From the NCBI GenBank assembly GCA_007844125.1, contig CM017558.1, positions 31,584,230 to 31,648,229 on the forward strand: a DNA stretch of 64,000 nucleotides, given 5' to 3'. Numbering within the stretch: the first letter of the stretch is position 1; every line of letters begins with the position of its first letter. The DNA comes from Sinonovacula constricta. Its lineage: Eukaryota > Mollusca > Bivalvia > Cardiida > Solecurtidae. The notes under the pieces are model-generated. The model saw only the letters and a list, made by a program, of their open reading frames with translations. It was not told the origin of the DNA and did not search any database. Below, piece after piece: positions 1 to 12,869 of the stretch. The position numbers were made by a program, and so were the translations under genes.

Positions 1-582
1 TACTTTTCCCATTGACTTGACAACTTTAGCTTTCTTTGGAGGCGGACTGTCGAGGTGTTTCCAAACCATGGATTGTCGCTTATCTTCTGGTTCATAATAG
101 TGTACCCAAGTCTCATCAGTGGTGATGATCCGAGAAAGGAAAGATCAGCTTCACACCGCCGTACAAATTTCTTTGAAGACTGAACACGTGAATGTTTCTC
201 ATCCTCAGACAGAAGACGCGGAACCCATCTTGCAGATACTTTTGACAAAGACAAGTCTTGTGTAAACACTCGGTGGATCGTTGACTTACTGCACCCGGTT
301 ATCTCCGCCATTTGCCTAACTGTTCTTCTTTTGTCCGCGCTTACAACTTTTTCCACTGTCTGGATGTTGTCACTGCTTTTAGATTTTGGTCTTCCTCTCG
401 GCGCCATTTTATCTAGCCCATCAGGAACACGTCTATGCCACTTGTATACAAGCGCTCGAGAGACATTATCGTGCCTCTTTACACATTTCATTTATTTTAA
501 AGTGTCAACAGGGGTCATTCCAGCCTCCACACAAAATTGTTATAACTGTTCGGTGCTCCGCGTTATCTTCCGACGTCGCCAT
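1..582 (-). mobile_element. mariner-type transposase pseudogene, truncated by the window edge
   Basis: Read on the minus strand from an ATG at 582-580, the translation resembles the N-terminal half of a mariner (Tc1/mariner superfamily) DNA transposase. A helix-turn-helix segment with GRPKSK and then CSKSTIHRVFTQ lies at about 400-260, and a catalytic-core segment with TDETWVHYYEPEDKRQ lies at about 125-70. The Asp in TDETW is the first catalytic acidic residue of the family. The copy is broken: one indel near 520-530 separates the first residues from the HTH part, and another near 130-145 puts the catalytic part in a different frame. The remaining catalytic core would lie left of base 1. This is a dead element; no intact terminal repeat could be assigned on its 5' side. 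The motifs make the family call secure, but the subfamily is not determined. Confidence 0.9.
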
Positions 583-1555
583 TTTAAGAGATACGTTATA
601 AAAGACTCGCATATAAAATTAGTATAGTTTAACGGCTAATGACGTTATCTTTTTCAAATTTTACGAAATGAAGTCAAAATAAATCACGTTCGCGGATGTG
701 TAATTGTTTAGCGGATTTTTTTACGTACGGTGGTGTTATTTGTGTCACAAAATAGAGCGTTCTGTTGAGTGCACGGTTATTTTTGGGTTGCGCCGCGTCG
801 CCTACACCATACCTCTTAAAATATAAAAAAAATATCCAATATTATCGTAAAATATTAAAATTTTCTGTAAATAAATAAGTAAATGTGCAAAATATGTGCA
901 TGCAATAAATAAAGAAAATCGAACAATAAGAACTGTTTTTATTTCTGTTGTCTACGATTTATTGAGACAATCCTCGTATTTAATAGCGTTAAATGTTCAA
1001 CTGATGTGCATTTTGTTACTGTAAGTTAAATGTTTTAAACACACACACTTACTGTAGTCCACAATCATGCCAGAGTGCATTGCACAAAGAATGTTTTTTA
1101 TGTTATTCTACATTAATTTCAGTTTTTCTTGTAATAATCCAGAATGCAGTCCAAAATTTTGCAATACTGCATTTTATAATAGTGCACAGCAGTTGGTTTC
1201 AAATTGCATTATTGACGGTGGTATTTTGCTCCGTCTTGTGGTGCTCTTTTTAAACATTAGTACAAGTTTTTAATTTTCCTTAATGAACAGAAATGTAGAC
1301 ATATACTTGCTACTTGCTGTCATGTGTACCGGTAACTATGTAACTATGTAATGTTCTTTACTATATATAGACTTGCCAATGTAATTTCATATTTGTGTAA
1401 GTCGATACTGCACGTTATTATATTTCATACTGTGGATAAAACAATTACAGCATATTTTAGCAACTGTCTTAAATGATTTTTTATTCCATTGAATGTTGGT
1501 GTTTATTTATAACAAACAGATGGATATGCCTATTTTAAATGCAAATATTGTTTAC
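583..1555. other. non-coding stretch, nothing recognised
   Basis: AT-rich sequence next to the mariner fossil. The first 200 bases or so may still belong to the element's 5' flank, but I could not identify its terminal repeat. The open frames here are short and have no recognisable motif. Confidence 0.5.
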
Positions 1556-1915
1556 CGGACCTGGTAGCACAATCGGTGGAGCGTGGGTCCACGTACAAGA
1601 GGCCCCGGGTTCGATCCCGTGCCGCGAGTCATTAAAAGTCATTTTAAGTCATTAAAATGGTAGTGGTATAGCTCCCTTGCTAACGCTCAATCAAATTTAA
1701 GGTTAGTTCCACGACCGGTTGGCCAGGTGTCAGGATAATGTGATTGGGTGTGGTATCATGCCAGGTGTTCACGTCATGATATACACAGTGAAGGCAACAC
1801 TTTATCAGCTTCAAGTGGACACCGTCTCCAGATAACTGAAATACTGGTGGTGGGACGATAAACCCAGCTAATAAGCAAATATGTATTGTTTGTTTCATGA
1901 CTATGGTATCAAAAT
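1556..1915 (+). mobile_element. tRNA-derived SINE (family 1)
   Basis: The head resembles a tRNA gene with RNA polymerase III promoter boxes: an A-box-like stretch (tggtagcacaatcggtgga) and a nearly perfect B box (ggttcgatccc, around 1609-1619). It does not fold as an intact tRNA and continues into an unrelated body up to about 1915, as expected of a tRNA-derived SINE. The right boundary is a guess. It differs from the second SINE family found repeatedly later in the window. Confidence 0.65.
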
Positions 1916-3952
1916 TGTGGAAACTATTAAGAAAAAATGGACACCAAGGCTACACAACAACCTTATAATTTAAATAGACAACAATAATCTGCATGATATA
2001 CAAACAGGTGTCAGCAATCTGCTTCTCATCTGCCAACGATGTATTCTTTTGATGGTCTAAAAGTTTTGCTGTTATCTATCTTTTTAGCAGAGATCACTAC
2101 CGGATTTTTTTAAGAGATGGAGAGACTATTGTTTGGAGTATTTATTTCGTGATTAGTACAGTCTTACAATAAAGTTAAGGTTCAAAATCGTCTTTACAAC
2201 GACTAAAGTATGGGTTTATGCAAAAGGTATGAACAAATTACCCATACAATGGCTAGGTATTGGTACGTGTTTATAACATAACAAACTGTCGGATACCACC
2301 TTTAAAATTAGGTTAGATATCATTTTGTTCATTTCTTATTAAATTTTAAATTATCAACTGTCTGATGTCAAATTAGCTTTTGTGCGGAGCCGCAATATTT
2401 TCAGTACAATAAAACTCTTAAATAATTTACTGAAATGTTAATGTTGATGAAAGAAACTAATAAGGAAAGAGTGTTGCCCTAGTTCTTATTGCTAGGCATT
2501 GTCAAGAACAGAATAATGTACTACATTGACCATTATGCATTACTTGTAATGACAGCGTGCACCATGCCTAAGCAGGCTTATTACTTTTGAGATAAAATGG
2601 AGAGGATTTTCGATAATATTAAAGCAAAACCTCATTCACGCAACAAGGGCATCCATGAAATACTTTATATACATTAAGCTGGTTATTACTAATGATATAT
2701 TTTCAGTGTAATTTGATTATATGTCTCATTAGCCAGGCTGCCTTTTTTCTGTTATTGATGAACCTGACTTAGTTTCAAACTTTACAACGTGTTAACATGT
2801 ATAAAAATAGCATTCACAAAAAAGACGGGGATGCACGTATTTATGCCTAAAATAAAACTGAAACTAAACTATTAGTGAAAAAAAACGCTGGTCTTGCAGG
2901 CAGTGGCACTATTTGCCTTCTAGATGTCATTACTCTTCCAGTGGTAACAGACTCTCTACCTATGGCTCTAAATTTGACGTCTACCCTTATCCCATGAAAT
3001 AATATGATAATATATTATTTTTGACGAGGATAATATAAACAGTACTGACTTATGGAAAACGTTTAAGCAGCCTCTAAAATGCAAGGGTTCTATGTAGCAG
3101 CTACATTTCAAAAGTTTTGCAGGAGAACATGCCGTTTCAGACCCATCTTACACGGTTGGCACCTCTAGTGCTCTCTCAATTAGGACCCTCTGAATAATCC
3201 TTGATCCGCACCTGTACTTGATTTTCATATTTGTTACCAGATGATTGGTAAATCAACGGTACATTATACTGCATGTATTATGCGAATTAGTTATCGAAAT
3301 TTCAAGTATTTTCTGAAAATAACATAGAAAAAGTAACAAACAGCAAAACTAATAGTTAAATCTTTTTGATACATTGTTGTTATTGGTTCTCTAAATGCAT
3401 TTTGTATTTTTATGACCATTCCTCTGATTGACACGTGCTGCACGTTGAGTATGTAGTCTACTAAATACAGCAGGATATCTCTTGGGCTGGTCTAGTTGAA
3501 TGACACGTGTAATCCCTACCATAGTACATTAACAAATCGGTGTGTGTCTGTGTATGTTACCCGTATTGGTACGAATTTTACTTGGCGCGATATTGTTTGG
3601 CACGAAAAGGTTCTGTCACACGTAGGAGCTGGGAGCTAGACTACGTCTGCAATTGTTTATATTTACATACGGGCATGTTATGCAAATTAGGATCAACGTT
3701 TTTCAATGAATAACGGCCTGCAAAGTGAAAGTATAATTATTTTGTCTCTGTAAATACGATCAAATATCGTGTGTATGTGGGAAAGTTACGAAAACATAAT
3801 CGAATTACTATATACTTAAATTTCTTATGTATTATTCGTATTAAGCTTATTTATTGTGTATACATAGTACGCTACTGTCCTGGTCGGCAGTGCAAATTTA
3901 AAATAAAATAGTCTTGCATGATAACACATATTTTAATTTAAAATTTATCGTT
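1916..3952. other. non-coding stretch, nothing recognised
   Basis: AT-rich sequence without a supportable exon, RNA gene or repeat that I could match elsewhere in the window. Confidence 0.5.
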
Positions 3953-5585
3953 CCATAACCTCGGGCATTAGATATTAAAATCACTATCTGATAATATTTG
4001 CTTTATCAAACACCAGCAGGATAAACTTGTCACACGCATCCGGACAGACTCATTTTAAAATGCAGAACATTCCTTTCCGAAAAGAAAATGCAGTCATACT
4101 TGGCACGGGAAATCTTAATTGCCCGGCAAGTCTAGCATTGTTTTTTGTCTCAGCCTCATGCGATAACATTTATTTCGTTGTTTCAACACTATCCTCTATT
4201 TATATTTACATGAAATCGTAAGAATTATCATTTGAAACATACATTGTGCTATCTTTATGGAGAATGCGCGTCATGGTCACGTGACACATTACCATACTTA
4301 GCAAGTTTACTCGACAACGGGCTTGACTAATGCTCAGTATCCCTTCCTACGACGGCCGTAAGTAAGAGGAACTAATTGTGTTGGAATTACGAGGCCAATG
4401 TTCTTTCTGAACCGAATACTCAATTGTTAGCCTTTACATTTATGTTAAATACTGCATAAAATAGACACATGAGATGGTAAAGCGTATAGAACTACTTAAA
4501 TTTATAGAGAAAAAAGAGTATTGATGCTAAAATTGCATAATGTTAAACATTGCCTAAAATGGGCACATGTTATGGTAATAGCGTATAGAACTACTTAAAT
4601 TTATAAAGCAAAGTTAGTTTAGCTGTTTAATTAATGTTAAATTGATTTTCTTTGTGGGTAGGTATTTGGTACGTTGTCACTGTAGAAAAGTTTTAAGAAA
4701 ACCTTCCACTAATGAATACATTTAGACGACTGCTCACAGAACATGTATGTTGTCAAAAATGAGTAAAATGGTTAACGTAATGTTCTATGACATGTTTGCA
4801 ATTTTTGAACACATTAGGTTTTCAAAAGCAAAGCGTGTAGTTTTACTACTTTAAACTACACCACAAAAACAGAAAGTACAATGCACGCGCTATTCTAAGT
4901 GTCGGTAAGCTTTTAATAATACAATAAAAAAGTGGGTCATTAATAAGTTGTAAACAAGGACTTGAATAGGCTTCATCGAATAAGAGGCCATGCCTTTTAT
5001 CAAACCAATGAAATGATATTCCCGACATGTTTGGAAGTAATCATTAATTTATTGTACTCACTATTATCCTGATGTTCTGCTAAACCAACGTAGCCGAACG
5101 CTTCATTTCCGACCATAGTAATGAATTCATTGTATACTAATCAGGGGCTACTTCCTGTACTCTTCGGCATTAAGAAAGCAAAAGCGTAGGAATCGCGTGG
5201 CCAAGCGGCTCCTTAAAGTGACAAAGTGAAGACGCCATTGAAACTAACTGTTTAAGTGTTTGTCCAACATGTACTTTTTGCGACTAATCAATTACCAATA
5301 CAATGTATGTATACAATTTGCTTATAAGCATAACCCTTTTTCGCCAGGAAGAGCGTGAATTCTGGACGCCTCGGGCAAAAGACGGCTAGTAAATTGTCAA
5401 ATACCGATATCGGTCTGGGTACACAACAAATGATGTTTGACCTTAAGTTGCAGTAATGTGAGTCTTTTTTCTAGAATATGGTAATAAATCATTTTCATTT
5501 ACGAAAAGTTTAGCCATTCGATTATCCTATAACCAACAGCCATTAACAAGCATTGTTACAAAGTGTTATGTTGGGCGAGAATAGT
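3953..5585 (+). repeat. left arm of a large imperfect inverted duplication
   Basis: Read as reverse complement, this segment aligns in order with 10961-12140 on the plus strand. Matching blocks include gagtctgtccggatgcgtg (reverse complement at about 4032-4050; plus at about 12039-12057), attcttacgattt near 4208-4220 and 11860-11873, tactatggtcggaaat near 5113-5128 and 11400-11415, cttcctggcgaaaa near 5343-5356 and 11198-11211, and ggataatcgaatggctaaac near 5511-5530 and 11018-11037. The left arm is longer because of extra sequence, mainly between about 4300 and 5080. The arms flank the first signal-peptide/EGF locus. Confidence 0.8.
4442..4611 (+). repeat. two-copy tandem duplication, unit about 98 bp
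   Basis: Two adjacent diverged copies begin at 4442 and 4540. They share atgttaaa near the start and gcgtatagaactacttaaat near the end. No coding content was seen. Confidence 0.8.
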
Positions 5586-6094
5586 AAAAACTATAATGAT
5601 CCGGATGAAATGGAATGTAGAAAGGTTACCCTTTAATATATCAATTAGAAGCATTTATTTCTAAAGCGAAAAGAAATATAGCACATATACAATAATAATT
5701 GTAGAGAATTTGTACATTGTAACGACAATGTGAGCTCACATTTAGAAAATGACATGTTATGTTTTGGTTCCCATTCTTTTAAATAATGCAACAACTATCT
5801 TTTTTTAAAATTATTTTTGTATCGATCAGCCGTTACCGTTCTACCGAAAGTTTTTGTCACTTCCCTGTGAATATTTTAATTTTGTGAGTTATTCTGACAA
5901 AGAGTTTTCTTGTTATCAAAAGGCAATGAATATTTTTTTTTTTTCGGTTGAGTTTTATACCAAAAATAATCACTTGAATCAAAAGAAAAAGAGCAATGAA
6001 AGATATACAGTGAAAACGGATTTTTTTTTTTTTTGCAATAATCGTTTCTTGTTGTCAACAATGTGCTGATTTAAACGGTCGTAAAAAGATTTCA

Positions 6095-6149
6095 ATGTGG
6101 ATCACATTTCTAACTTACGTCTTTGTTCAGGGTTCTGTTAATGTGCATG
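6095..6149 (+). CDS. locus A exon 1: signal-peptide exon
   Basis: A 55-bp first coding exon runs from an ATG to a consensus donor (g|gtaagt at 6150). It encodes MWITFLTYVFVQGSVNVHG, a short hydrophobic leader without lysines that fits a secretory signal peptide. It ends in phase 1, matching the phase-1 acceptor of the EGF exon at 8136. The same length, phase and residue pattern (hydrophobic run, then YVF or YVH, then a final Gly split by the intron) recur in four other places in this window. The sequence after the donor (gtaagtttgtacgac) is also shared with the minus-strand exon at 15930, so the ATG choice is well supported by comparison although no transcript is available. Confidence 0.75.
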
Positions 6150-7497
6150 GTAAGTTTGTACGACGTTTTTAATGACGCTTAACTAGTTTAACTCATTTTC
6201 GTTGATACATTGTGTCTTTTATACTTATTTACATGTTTTAGCTCAGCCTTTTTCTTGTTTCACTTTTGACTCTTCTTGGTTCACTTCTTTTAAGGTTTTG
6301 GAAAGGGGTCTACATTTGCAGTGACACTTGATTTATATTACAATGGAATCCTCTTTGTGTATTTTCTGAAGGTATTATGTTTACCGCCTCTCACTTATGA
6401 AACTATACTTAGTTTTAATATAGTATTACTTTTTTACTTTATTCTTTTGGTGTGTAACTACGAGAATTATTATACGTATATAGATTTTTAAAACTGTAAC
6501 AATATATCCACTCCCTTCTTACTGTTTAGATCGTTTATCATGTCGCCTTTCTTCTTCTCAAAGTTGAATAAAACTGAACTTCTAGCTTATTTGTAAATAA
6601 TGTAAAACGTGTTCATATCCGTTTAAATAAACCAAAAAGCACTTAAATGTCAACTTTTCATTAAACAAGTCAACAAAGCCCACACTAAATTTAATTTAAA
6701 CAAGTCTTTATGTTAGATGAATAAAAGAATACAGTAATCTGTAAGACTGTTAACCTGAATACTATATTTCAAAAGTTACTGTTTTAGGCACTTCTCGCCT
6801 AGTTTGAGTTCATCGAAGTACCTTTTTCAAACCCATATTTTGCTTATGTTATATGTTGTATATAGTAAATGTATTACTGCTCTATATTGATGCTGCTGAT
6901 AATATTAATTAAACTAATGTATATTATGAAGATAATGATATGATGATGTAATATTGATAATGTCGTAGGGGTGTTAGTGCTGTTACAGCTCATTATGTTG
7001 ACACTGGTGGTGATTTTGTTGATAAGAATAAGAATGATGATGATGATGCTTCATTTAATAGTATTGCTTGCAACAATAAAGTTTATCTTGTAATTAAAAA
7101 GAGACAATTATAGGAATTGTCAGCTTACTTGAGGGGTCATGTTTCACAAAAGAAAAGGGTTTGCCGAGATTCAAAATGCAGCTTGCAATGGCAAACAGAT
7201 ATACGAGGCACGAACGTCGAAAGGAAAGTAGCTTTCCAACATTTGAGCCTAGCATAGTACAGACACAGAGAGGAGGTTGGTCTGTGGCATTATTCTCGTT
7301 TAATCTACAGTCGAACAGTCGGCATATACATAATATATATAATTATGGGCCCATGGACACGTGTACACTTTGCATGTATAAAATGCGTTTATCATGCCAC
7401 ATTGTACCTAATATCATTATAATAATTATAGTAAAAAGAAGTTCAGTTTGTACTGTTTAAAGAAAGTTTATATTATTTCACAAAGAAATTTCTTTCA

Positions 7498-7556
<59 letters not shown>

Positions 7557-8135
7557 CCTTTTTGTTTTGTGTCCGTGTTTCTCGCTATTTGTAGGTGTTT
7601 CTCTCTGTGTCTGTCTCTTCCTCCCTCTTTCTTTCTCTCTCTCTTTCTTTTGCTTTCTCTCTCTTTCATATTACCTCCGAAGGCCATTTGTTAAGGTAAA
7701 AAGGCATAGGTGTTCGGAAGGAATATGCTAGGTTTCTGATTTATATGCATCATTTTTTCTCGTATGCTTTAATAAAAAATCCAGCAAATTATACAGTTCA
7801 TTTATATTAGCCAAAAAACAGACCAGCGTCAAAAACACATCGGTCAATGATCTACCAATATTTGTTTTACATAACTTCTTGAATAGTACAAGAAATCACT
7901 TCTTAATTGTCATGTTTGTTTTGGAAGCATTTAATGTATGCTATCCAAGATACGTTCTCGAAAGTATTAAAATAAGCCTTATAACACTTTATGCAATTAT
8001 TAGTTGATATCTATTATTTTTTTATCTTGAAAACCAATGCAATAACCTACTAAATATAGCCCAGAGAAACTACACGTTGCATTTCTGGTCAGACTTTGCA
8101 CATTTGTTTATATTCAAATGCTATGACTTTTTCAG
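6150..8135 (+). other. intron 1 of locus A (about 2 kb)
   Basis: It runs from the gtaagt donor to a tttttcag acceptor at 8131-8135. It holds a (TC)n microsatellite at 7501-7552 followed by a degenerate CT-rich tail to about 7670. No further exon was recognised inside it. Confidence 0.65.
7501..7552 (+). repeat. (TC)n microsatellite
   Basis: Uninterrupted TC dinucleotides for about 52 bases, followed by an imperfect CT-rich tail. Confidence 0.97.
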
Positions 8136-8294
8136 GACAAAACTGTCCGCATGATTCAGTAGGACATACTGTTTATGGGCCTGGCTGCAAATACCTCTGC
8201 CACTGTTACGAGCCTAAGGAGCAATGCAACGGTACCACTGGAAGATGCGCGTCAGGATGTGCAAATGAGTGGATGGGGCCCGGCTGTCAATACC
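8136..8294 (+). CDS. locus A exon 2: laminin-type EGF module
   Basis: A 159-bp exon, phase 1 at both ends, bounded by a tttttcag acceptor and a weak donor (c|gttggt). It encodes a single EGF-like module with eight cysteines (..NCPHDSVG.., GPGCKYLCHC, EQCN, GRCASGC, WMGPGCQYR). It is clearly paralogous to the exon at 40287-40445: same length, same phase, and shared GPGCKYLCHC, EQC and WMGPGCQY motifs. In locus B that exon is followed by FTP-domain exons. Here no FTP half-exon was found downstream; an assembly gap begins 174 bases later. Locus A may be a truncated duplicate, or its remaining exons may be lost or unrecognised. The coding and EGF calls are strong; whether the locus is functional is open. 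Confidence 0.85.
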
Positions 8295-8468
8295 GTTGGT
8301 GTCTTTTCAGTTATATCACTTAGCAAACCACATACTAATTTAGGTTTCAGTTTAAACATAATTTACAATCAATGTACATTTACAAACGAAAACCTATAAG
8401 CAAAGGGTTGAGTTCTTAAACTAAGAGTAAACTCTTTTGTGTACATGCTTGATAAGCTAGCAAACATC

Positions 8469-8568
8469 NNNNNNNNNNNNNNNNNNNNNNNNNNNNNNNN
8501 NNNNNNNNNNNNNNNNNNNNNNNNNNNNNNNNNNNNNNNNNNNNNNNNNNNNNNNNNNNNNNNNNNNN
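8469..8568. other. assembly gap, 100 Ns
   Basis: Exactly 100 N characters, a standard placeholder for a gap of unknown size. Sequence of locus A may be missing here. Confidence 1.
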
Positions 8569-9788
8569 TATTTCGACCCTACATTAACGACAGGACCATA
8601 GTCCTTAGTCAAGACGATCAACTTTAAATTTATGCAATGAGTTATACATGTATGGGTATTGGTTATGTCCAGGAAGTAGACATTGAAAAGAAGCTAATAT
8701 AAGTTAAAACAACACTTACTTGTTACTCCACCGCGAACAAAAAAGTTTTTAACACAAATATTGCGACCACTCAACACAGTGCCCATATCCGCTCGAAAAG
8801 TATATAGTTATTGTTTTTCTGTACACAAGTGTTATCTTTACTCAATAACATACACTTAAAGTTTGTTCAAGCAGTGGTCACGTTTGCAATTGTCGAATAT
8901 TCTGTAAAACAAACAGTTCTCTCAAAACCTAACAACAACTCAATATTTTAAATTAAATGCTCATGTAGTATGTTTAAATCAGATAAAATATGTAGAACCT
9001 TTTTAATTTGGGGTCTATAATGTTTTGCCTTTTATGTAAACAAGAAATAAAATTATATTTAACTGAATGTGAAGCGTTAAAACTTGCGTTAATCCACAAA
9101 CTAGCTAGTCTCCTTCATTTACAACAAAAAGTGCTGATTGATTGTGCAAATGAAATGTGAAATCATGTTTATCGTCCCACCAACAATATTTCTTTTTGGA
9201 AACTATATCCACCTAAACAGATATAATGCTGACTGTATAAAGCATGTCATAAACTAAACTTTCTTGACGCTTGTCGATGTGTGGCTGATAAGAATAAACT
9301 GCATATTTTTCTTGTTCTTCCATTACCATATACGAAAAATTGCAGAGTATCGAAATATATTTAAGAAACTTAGTATATTCCTTCAATACACCTAGGCTAT
9401 TTTACCTTCAGAAATAGACCTCGGAAGTAATATTGAGAAAAAAGCTTCGGAGAGATTGCAGCAAAATCGAAAAAACCCTTACACACAGCATATATAAGGC
9501 TATTGACAGAGTTGAGTTATTCTGAGACAGAATGATTATGTGCCCCGTGTTTCATACGAAACCGAGAGCATTTTAGGATTTCATAATTGTTTACAGGTCG
9601 TACCTTCGCAGAAAAACCAAAAACGAGGTTTCTGTTTTTGGTAAACAACACTGCGATATTTTATTACACCAATGCCAAAAAATCATTATGGGGATACCCT
9701 TCCTAAAATAATGATGATATATAATTTTTTTACATTATTTTAACAATTGCTATTTTTATTGTGTGGTACTACTACTTCCTTTCCTCCT

Positions 9789-9835
<47 letters not shown>

Positions 9836-10960
9836 TATCACATATCATCATCATCATCATCTTTGTCAACATCATCATCAGCAGCGCAGCACACAGCACC
9901 AGTATTTCAGTTTTCAAGCATGGGCAGGAGCAGCAGCATTATCACTACAACTTTATCACTACTACATCATCATTATCTTCATTATCTTTATATTTTCATT
10001 ATCAGCAGCACCAACCGTAAGATAAGTACAAATGGTATGATTTACAATAGTTTTTTTCTCCAAGTAAATAAACAATGTTTTTAATAAACGTCTAAAAGCA
10101 GTATATTTCAGAGGCTTGATTCAGCGAGTACTTGTAGACTTTGTATAATGTATGATTTAATTATTATTTGCTATATTATCTTCTTTTCTGAAGTTGTGTT
10201 GTAATAATGTACTGTCGGTCTTTTCATTATTCAGAAAAAGTTCGTGCAATATAAAGACATATTAAATATTCAAAGTGTCACATTACATTACAAAAACTGT
10301 AAATAATAACAAATTGTCATATAAATAAGTAAATAAATAAATAAATATAGATATGTGTGTGTGCGTTCGCGCGTGCGTGCGTGCATGCTTGCATACGTGC
10401 GTATGTGTGTGTGCTAAAAAGGTAATTAACAGAAACATGGTACTGATACTGAGCTTACGTTTAGCACATGCTTATTTTTGTGCTTGTACCTCATTAAGTC
10501 GTAAAGTGCGTTATGTACTAACTGTTTAAGGTTGTAACGTAGTTTATTGTCTTTCAATTTTGTCTTCCGAATGTTAATTTGATCAAATTGTGTTTTTATG
10601 CTGGGAATAAACCCCGTTTCCACTCATGTTGGTCACTGAAACAGATAGGTCTTACAGCGTAAATATATAAAATGCAATAGACATGGCGTATGGGATATGT
10701 CGGACATAGTGGTTTTATTGTTTTCGTTTTGAAGCGATGACAGCAACATCCCTTAGTGTAACCAACAAACAAGATATTACATGTCACTTTCCAGATTCGT
10801 ACTCGCACCGCCGTTGACAAATGTACAATCACATGTACAGTTAGCACCTTTTGTGCGTATGTTTTTTTAATTTGTAAGGTAGATGCTATAAATTGATGCA
10901 TGAACAGTTGAAAGAGCTTCCTTTCTCCTCCATTTTTACCTGGAACAGTCCTAGTTTCGA
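8569..10960. other. non-coding stretch with simple repeats
   Basis: Contains an (ATC)n run at 9789-9836 with a degenerate tail, a (TAAA)-rich patch and TGTG/TGCG-rich tract around 10320-10412, and no supportable exon. A 128-codon open frame on the minus strand (10596-10982) has no motif I recognise and partly overlaps the right arm of the inverted duplication, so I do not call it a gene. Confidence 0.5.
9789..9836 (+). repeat. (ATC)n microsatellite
   Basis: Consecutive ATC triplets, with a second shorter run at about 9843-9880. The histidine, serine or isoleucine runs in the overlapping frames are artefacts of this repeat. Confidence 0.97.
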
Positions 10961-12140
10961 CCATTCTCGACCAACATAACACTATGAAAAATTATCATTT
11001 ATGGATATTGATTATAGGATAATCGAATGGCTAAACGTATTTTAAATGAAAGTGTTTCATTACGCAATTGTAGAAAAAAATTATACTTGAGCTATATACG
11101 GTCAATATCTTATAGTCTGCCTAATCCGATACCAGACTTTTTACAATTTATAATTTATCGGCAGTCCTTTTGTCAAGAGTGACCAGACTGTGAGATCTTC
11201 CTGGCGAAAAGAAGCATCATTGCAGCAAATTGTATAGATATTGGTATCTGAAACCGCAAAAAGTACCAATTGGACAAACACTAAAACCGTTCGTCGTCTT
11301 CTCCTTGGCGCTATGAGGACGCGAAAGGCAACCACTCTCTTTTTCTTTCCTAAACTCAAAGAGTTCGAAAAGAGTCCTAATTATACCCAATATATTTATT
11401 ACTATGGTCGGAAATAAAACGTTCAGTTATTTTGTGTAGAAAAGTTGTAAGAAAATGTGATACAACGAATGATGATAAGCCCACACATGTCGCAAATATC
11501 ATTTAACTAGTTTGCATTTTAAGCATGAGTCTACACGCTTTGTTGTTGAAAATCTAATATGTTCAAATAAGTCAACATGGTCCTACATATTGCTGAAATA
11601 AATTTGTGTTATATATTACATAAAAACAGAAAACTAATAGTTCCAACAAGGAGCACTTGTATGTTACCAACCCGTCACATTACACACACAAGTACATCAT
11701 ACATTCATATACCAAATAACATATGAGGGAACATTTTTCGCGTTGCCTTCATCTATTTCAAACAATAAGGTATTCGATTCCGAAGCGAACCTTGCATAAT
11801 TCCAACATCATAAGTTTCCTCTTCGCCATAAAGGTAGCACTATGTCTGCTTTAAGTGATAATTCTTACGATTTAATGTAAATTTAAAATGATAATACTAG
11901 GTTAGTGTTAAAAGGAGCAGAAATGTTATCACAAGCGGTTGAGACAAATAATTGGCAGGCTTGCCAGGGAATTTAAATTTGCCATGCGGAGTGGGATAAC
12001 ATTTCCTTTTCTGTATGGAATATATGCATTTTAAAAAGAGTCTGTCCGGATGCGTGTGACAAGTATTATCATACTGATGTTTGATTATGCAAATGTTATC
12101 ACATCGGGCTTTTCAATATCTAATGCTTGGGGTGATGGTA
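10961..12140 (-). repeat. right arm of the large imperfect inverted duplication
   Basis: Inverted counterpart of 3953-5585, with the same blocks in mirrored order. The spacer of about 5.4 kb between the inner ends (5586-10960) holds locus A and one gap. Divergence is substantial (many substitutions and indels), so the event is old. Neither arm has a convincing coding frame shared between the copies. Confidence 0.8.
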
Positions 12141-12869
12141 GGTACATTGAGAATTAAATGTCTTACCATGGACTCTTTTTTAATAGTTTTAAATGACAAA
12201 ACCTGAGAAGTGTTGGCCACAATATGCAACCTTCGAAAAGTTTTAATCGGGATGTCACTTAACATAATTACAGTAAAGGTTGAAAGTTACTGCATTTGAT
12301 CCTCAATATATTCCAGGTAACTTTCCACAATAATACTTATCAAAAGCATATGCTCCCATTTATTTGACAAACGCTGTGCATATCAAGTCAATCGCAAATG
12401 ATATATAACATATAATTCTTATCGATCAGCCCAAGCTTTCATTTTTGTTTTGGAAAAAAAAAACCTGCAAGTTTACCTATTTAACACTTAAATCTTACAG
12501 GTATTTACAGGTGCACATCCTTTGAACATTTAAAGCTAATAAATATATAAATAAGCGACAAGTGTACAACACATAGCATCCCGTTCCAAAACGTACTCCC
12601 GGTTTGACCAAAATAATAATAATATATCTTCCAAATACAGTATAATCTCTTGTATGCATAAATAGTGTGACGCTTGTCCCATAATAATCTGAACTGTGTT
12701 TACACGAATATTCAGTCGCTAATATTAAGAGACCAAAGGCTGTCGTTAATAATTTGTTTCAAAAATGGACATGTACCGGTTATGAGTGAATGATGAATGA
12801 ATAATGAATGAATGAATTGTAATTATATTTTCCCTCCAAAATAGGGATAATTCGAATAAGAGTTCAAAC
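12141..12869. other. non-coding stretch, nothing recognised
   Basis: AT-rich sequence with a short (GAAT)n patch at about 12788-12816. No exon or family-level repeat was recognised. Confidence 0.5.

Noticed and set aside
1590..1630. Possible tRNA gene
   Set aside because: The B box is good, but acceptor and anticodon stems do not form and the sequence continues into a SINE body.
7478..7687. Arg/Glu-rich minus-strand open frame
   Set aside because: It is a translation of the (TC)n microsatellite and its CT-rich tail.
9747..10084. Overlapping frames with poly-His, poly-Ser or poly-Ile
   Set aside because: Artefact of the (ATC)n repeat read in three frames.
10596..10982. 128-codon minus-strand open frame
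   Set aside because: No domain, no splice evidence and partial overlap with the inverted duplication arm, where the frame is not kept in the other copy.
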